Source: an uncultured Eubacteriales bacterium (lineage in GTDB: Bacteria > Bacillota > Clostridia > Peptostreptococcales > Anaerovoracaceae). From it: a DNA stretch of 7,546 nt. The stretch spans positions 1 to 7,546 of the forward strand of contig CACYBO010000124.1 of NCBI GenBank assembly GCA_902772685.1, in the 5' to 3' direction. Positions 6,050 to 7,546 of this stretch are shown piece after piece (the stretch's first letter is position 1; every line of letters starts with the position of its first letter). The position numbers and the translations under genes are program-made. The notes beneath the pieces are model-generated. The model was given only the letters and a program-made list of their open reading frames with translations, ran no database searches and was not told where the DNA came from.

Positions 6050-6954
6050 TTCTCAGTATCCTTTATATACTCTATTTCAGGGTGGAAATGCAAACCGCGT
6101 ACTGTGCCGCGTATGATTTTCCCAATCCTCTGGGCCCGATGGTCCTTACTCTTTGCAAGCACTCTGAAACAGTGGCCCGGCAGTCTTGCCGCTTCATAGG
6201 TAAACCCCCGCAGACCCTCCCGTCTGTAAAGGTACACATCGTTCCGGTACAGATAATCGAACCGGTCCAGCCGTGCGCTGCTTTCCTCAGAAATATCCGC
6301 GCCTTTGTTGCGTTCCGTCATGTGCGCGACCACGCTGTCGGCCACAATGTAGCAGGGATACTTCCTTGAAATTCTTCTCGTATACTCCCAGTCATCGGTC
6401 CAGATGAAGAACTCTTTGATCGGCAGACCTACCTCTCTGATGATCTCAACCGGCAGAAAGAGCGATACGAAGGAAGCCATTGTCACCGGCCTGACCCCTG
6501 ACACCATGTCTCCGAAATTCCTGACCGGACGTATGAGTGTTTCCCGCGGCACATTCATCACACATGGGGTCCCGTCTTTCCAAAGCACTTTGCTTGCGAG
6601 GAACCCATACGTTCCGAGTTTCTCCCCGGCTCTATGCAGAGCTCTGAGAGCATACTCGTCAGGAACGCAATCATCATCCATGACCCATACATATTCATAG
6701 CCCTCTTCAGCGGCGTGTTTTATTCCGCAGTGAAACCCGCCTGCTCCGCCGAGATTGCTGCCCGTGTCGAAATACTCGATCCGGCCGCTGCGTATATACT
6801 CCTCAAGGCGCGCTTCGGTGCCATCCGTGCTGTGGTTATCCACAACGATGATGTCCGGGATTTCCGGCTTTTGCGCGAGCAGACTCTCAATGCTTTTTAC
6901 CAGCAGTTCTTTTCGATTATAAGTAACGATGACCGCAGCCGTTCTACTTTTCAT
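6046..6954 (-). CDS. Family 2 glycosyltransferase, GlfT2-like (probable galactofuranosyltransferase)
   Basis: This 302-residue inverting GT-A glycosyltransferase starts with AAVIVTYNRKELL (6-18), then IIVVDNHSTDGT (35-46), NLGGAGGFHCGI (67-78) and a DDD metal-binding motif (93-95) in VWVMDDDCVPDE. Downstream FIWTDDWEY (183-191), with an acid pair and the DDxE arrangement, and a histidine (211) match the catalytic base and metal-ligand pattern of GlfT2-type galactofuranosyltransferases. The adjacent glf gene, making UDP-galactofuranose, strengthens the assignment. No membrane segment is evident, though the C-terminus is basic (about 257-290) and could sit on the membrane surface. The start overlaps the end of the DUF4422 gene by 11 bases, with AGGA 6 bases upstream of the ATG. 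Sugar specificity is inferred and rhamnosyltransferase-like activity remains possible. Confidence 0.9.
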   Translation of the reverse strand: MKSRTAAVIVTYNRKELLVKSIESLLAQKPEIPDIIVVDNHSTDGTEARLEEYIRSGRIEYFDTGSNLGGAGGFHCGIKHAAEEGYEYVWVMDDDCVPDEYALRALHRAGEKLGTYGFLASKVLWKDGTPCVMNVPRETLIRPVRNFGDMVSGVRPVTMASFVSLFLPVEIIREVGLPIKEFFIWTDDWEYTRRISRKYPCYIVADSVVAHMTERNKGADISEESSARLDRFDYLYRNDVYLYRREGLRGFTYEAARLPGHCFRVLAKSKDHRAQRIGKIIRGTVRGLHFHPEIEYIKDTEK

Positions 6955-7546
6955 CTTTCTTCCTGTCTGCCCCTCCTGTGGCTTTCCTTTTGAGGAACTG
7001 TAAGATTTTTACAGGCCAGTTTTGCTGTTCCATAAAAACATGGGGAAGCTCGGCAAAGGCTGTTCCCTGCTGATCAAGCCAGACGTCCAGCAGCCTTTCT
7101 CCGATAAAGCCGAACACTCTTCTGTCATAGTCGCTGCGGCCTGTCAGATCGATTCTGTTCTCCAGTTCAAACAAAACCGCAAAGAGCCATCTGCAGTATG
7201 CATCGAGAATGTCGCGTTTCATAATCAGCATATTGAACCTGTGCCCGCTCGTCAGCTGCATGCATTTGTCAAAGGAATCTGTGTATTCCGGGCAGATGTC
7301 ACAAATCACCTCCCGCGTCCGAAGCAAATCCTCTTCGCAGTGAGCGTGGGAGTAATGACTCCAGTTGGTCTCTATCACGTAATGTCTCCTCCGCGGCAGA
7401 ATGACATCGTTCTTTTCCAGAAGCGGGAGTACGTCATTGTAGTTCACCGGCGCTGTTTTTTTATCTTTGAAGATGTTGAATCTGTGCAGAGTGAAATGTC
7501 TGCGGTAATGCGCAAGTCCGATATAATCGGCGTCGAGATTCTTCCA
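6944..7546 (-). CDS. DUF4422 domain protein, N-terminus beyond the right edge
   Basis: The frame is open to the window edge and encodes at least 200 residues. A GTG at 7447 could be read as a start, but the 33 codons upstream encode the family hallmark YIGLAHYRRHF, so the real start lies outside the window and perhaps 50 to 70 residues are missing. Other family-like segments are the Asp/Pro-rich NDVILPRRRHYVIETNWSHY stretch, GHRFNMLIMKRDI, FAVLFELENRID, and RVFGFIGERLLDVWL near the end. The tail is strongly basic and charged (FLKRKATGGADRKKDEK). DUF4422 proteins occur in capsule, exopolysaccharide and lipopolysaccharide loci and are suspected glycosyltransferases; I know of no settled activity. 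It overlaps the GT2 gene by 11 bases and belongs to the same glycan block. Confidence 0.88.
   Translation of the reverse strand, partial: WKNLDADYIGLAHYRRHFTLHRFNIFKDKKTAPVNYNDVLPLLEKNDVILPRRRHYVIETNWSHYSHAHCEEDLLRTREVICDICPEYTDSFDKCMQLTSGHRFNMLIMKRDILDAYCRWLFAVLFELENRIDLTGRSDYDRRVFGFIGERLLDVWLDQQGTAFAELPHVFMEQQNWPVKILQFLKRKATGGADRKKDEK

Noticed and set aside
7445..7447. GTG as the start codon of the DUF4422 gene
   Set aside because: The same frame stays open to base 7546 and encodes the DUF4422 hallmark YIGLAHYRRHF upstream of this codon, so it is an internal valine.

Overview
The window looks chromosomal, from an anaerobic Gram-positive of the Clostridia. The basis is the clostridial style of the MiaB protein, a PreA/PyrD-like flavoprotein with a fused 2x[4Fe-4S] ferredoxin tail, strong AAGGAGG/AGGAG ribosome binding sites, and a glf/DUF4422/glycosyltransferase surface-polysaccharide block. 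No genus can be named from sequence alone. All real genes are on the minus strand, so the biological order runs from base 7546 down to base 1.

Region 1 (7546 to 3818) is a surface-glycan block. It holds the C-terminal part of a DUF4422 protein that runs off the right edge, a GlfT2-like family 2 glycosyltransferase, a family 4 glycosyltransferase, and UDP-galactopyranose mutase (glf). Glf supplies UDP-galactofuranose. The GT2 enzyme resembles galactofuranosyltransferases, so the block probably builds a galactofuranose-containing cell-wall or capsular polymer.

Region 2 (3812 to 221) follows with no real intergenic space. It holds miaB (tRNA 2-methylthiolation), a LacI/GalR-family regulator, and a dihydroorotate/dihydropyrimidine dehydrogenase-like flavoprotein with a C-terminal ferredoxin domain. 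From the right edge to base 221 the seven genes are separated by at most 9 bases or overlap by 1 to 11 bases, which suggests one long co-transcribed unit or nested units.

Region 3 (220 to 1) is a 138-base AT-rich intergenic stretch and then the first 27 codons of a gene leaving the left edge. The stretch holds a convincing sigma-A promoter, a near-perfect GalR/CcpA-type operator just downstream of the predicted transcription start, a second, poorer operator-like element 32 bp further on, and a strong ribosome binding site. The LacI-family gene 1.2 kb upstream has a GalR-like recognition helix, so it is the obvious candidate to control this promoter; CcpA is the main alternative.

The most interesting points are the flavoprotein's altered active site (the usual Cys/Ser base position reads Asn), the paired operator elements that can also pair as a leader-RNA stem, and the embedding of housekeeping miaB between a glycan block and a regulator/redox pair. 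No mobile element, CRISPR array, rRNA or tRNA was seen.
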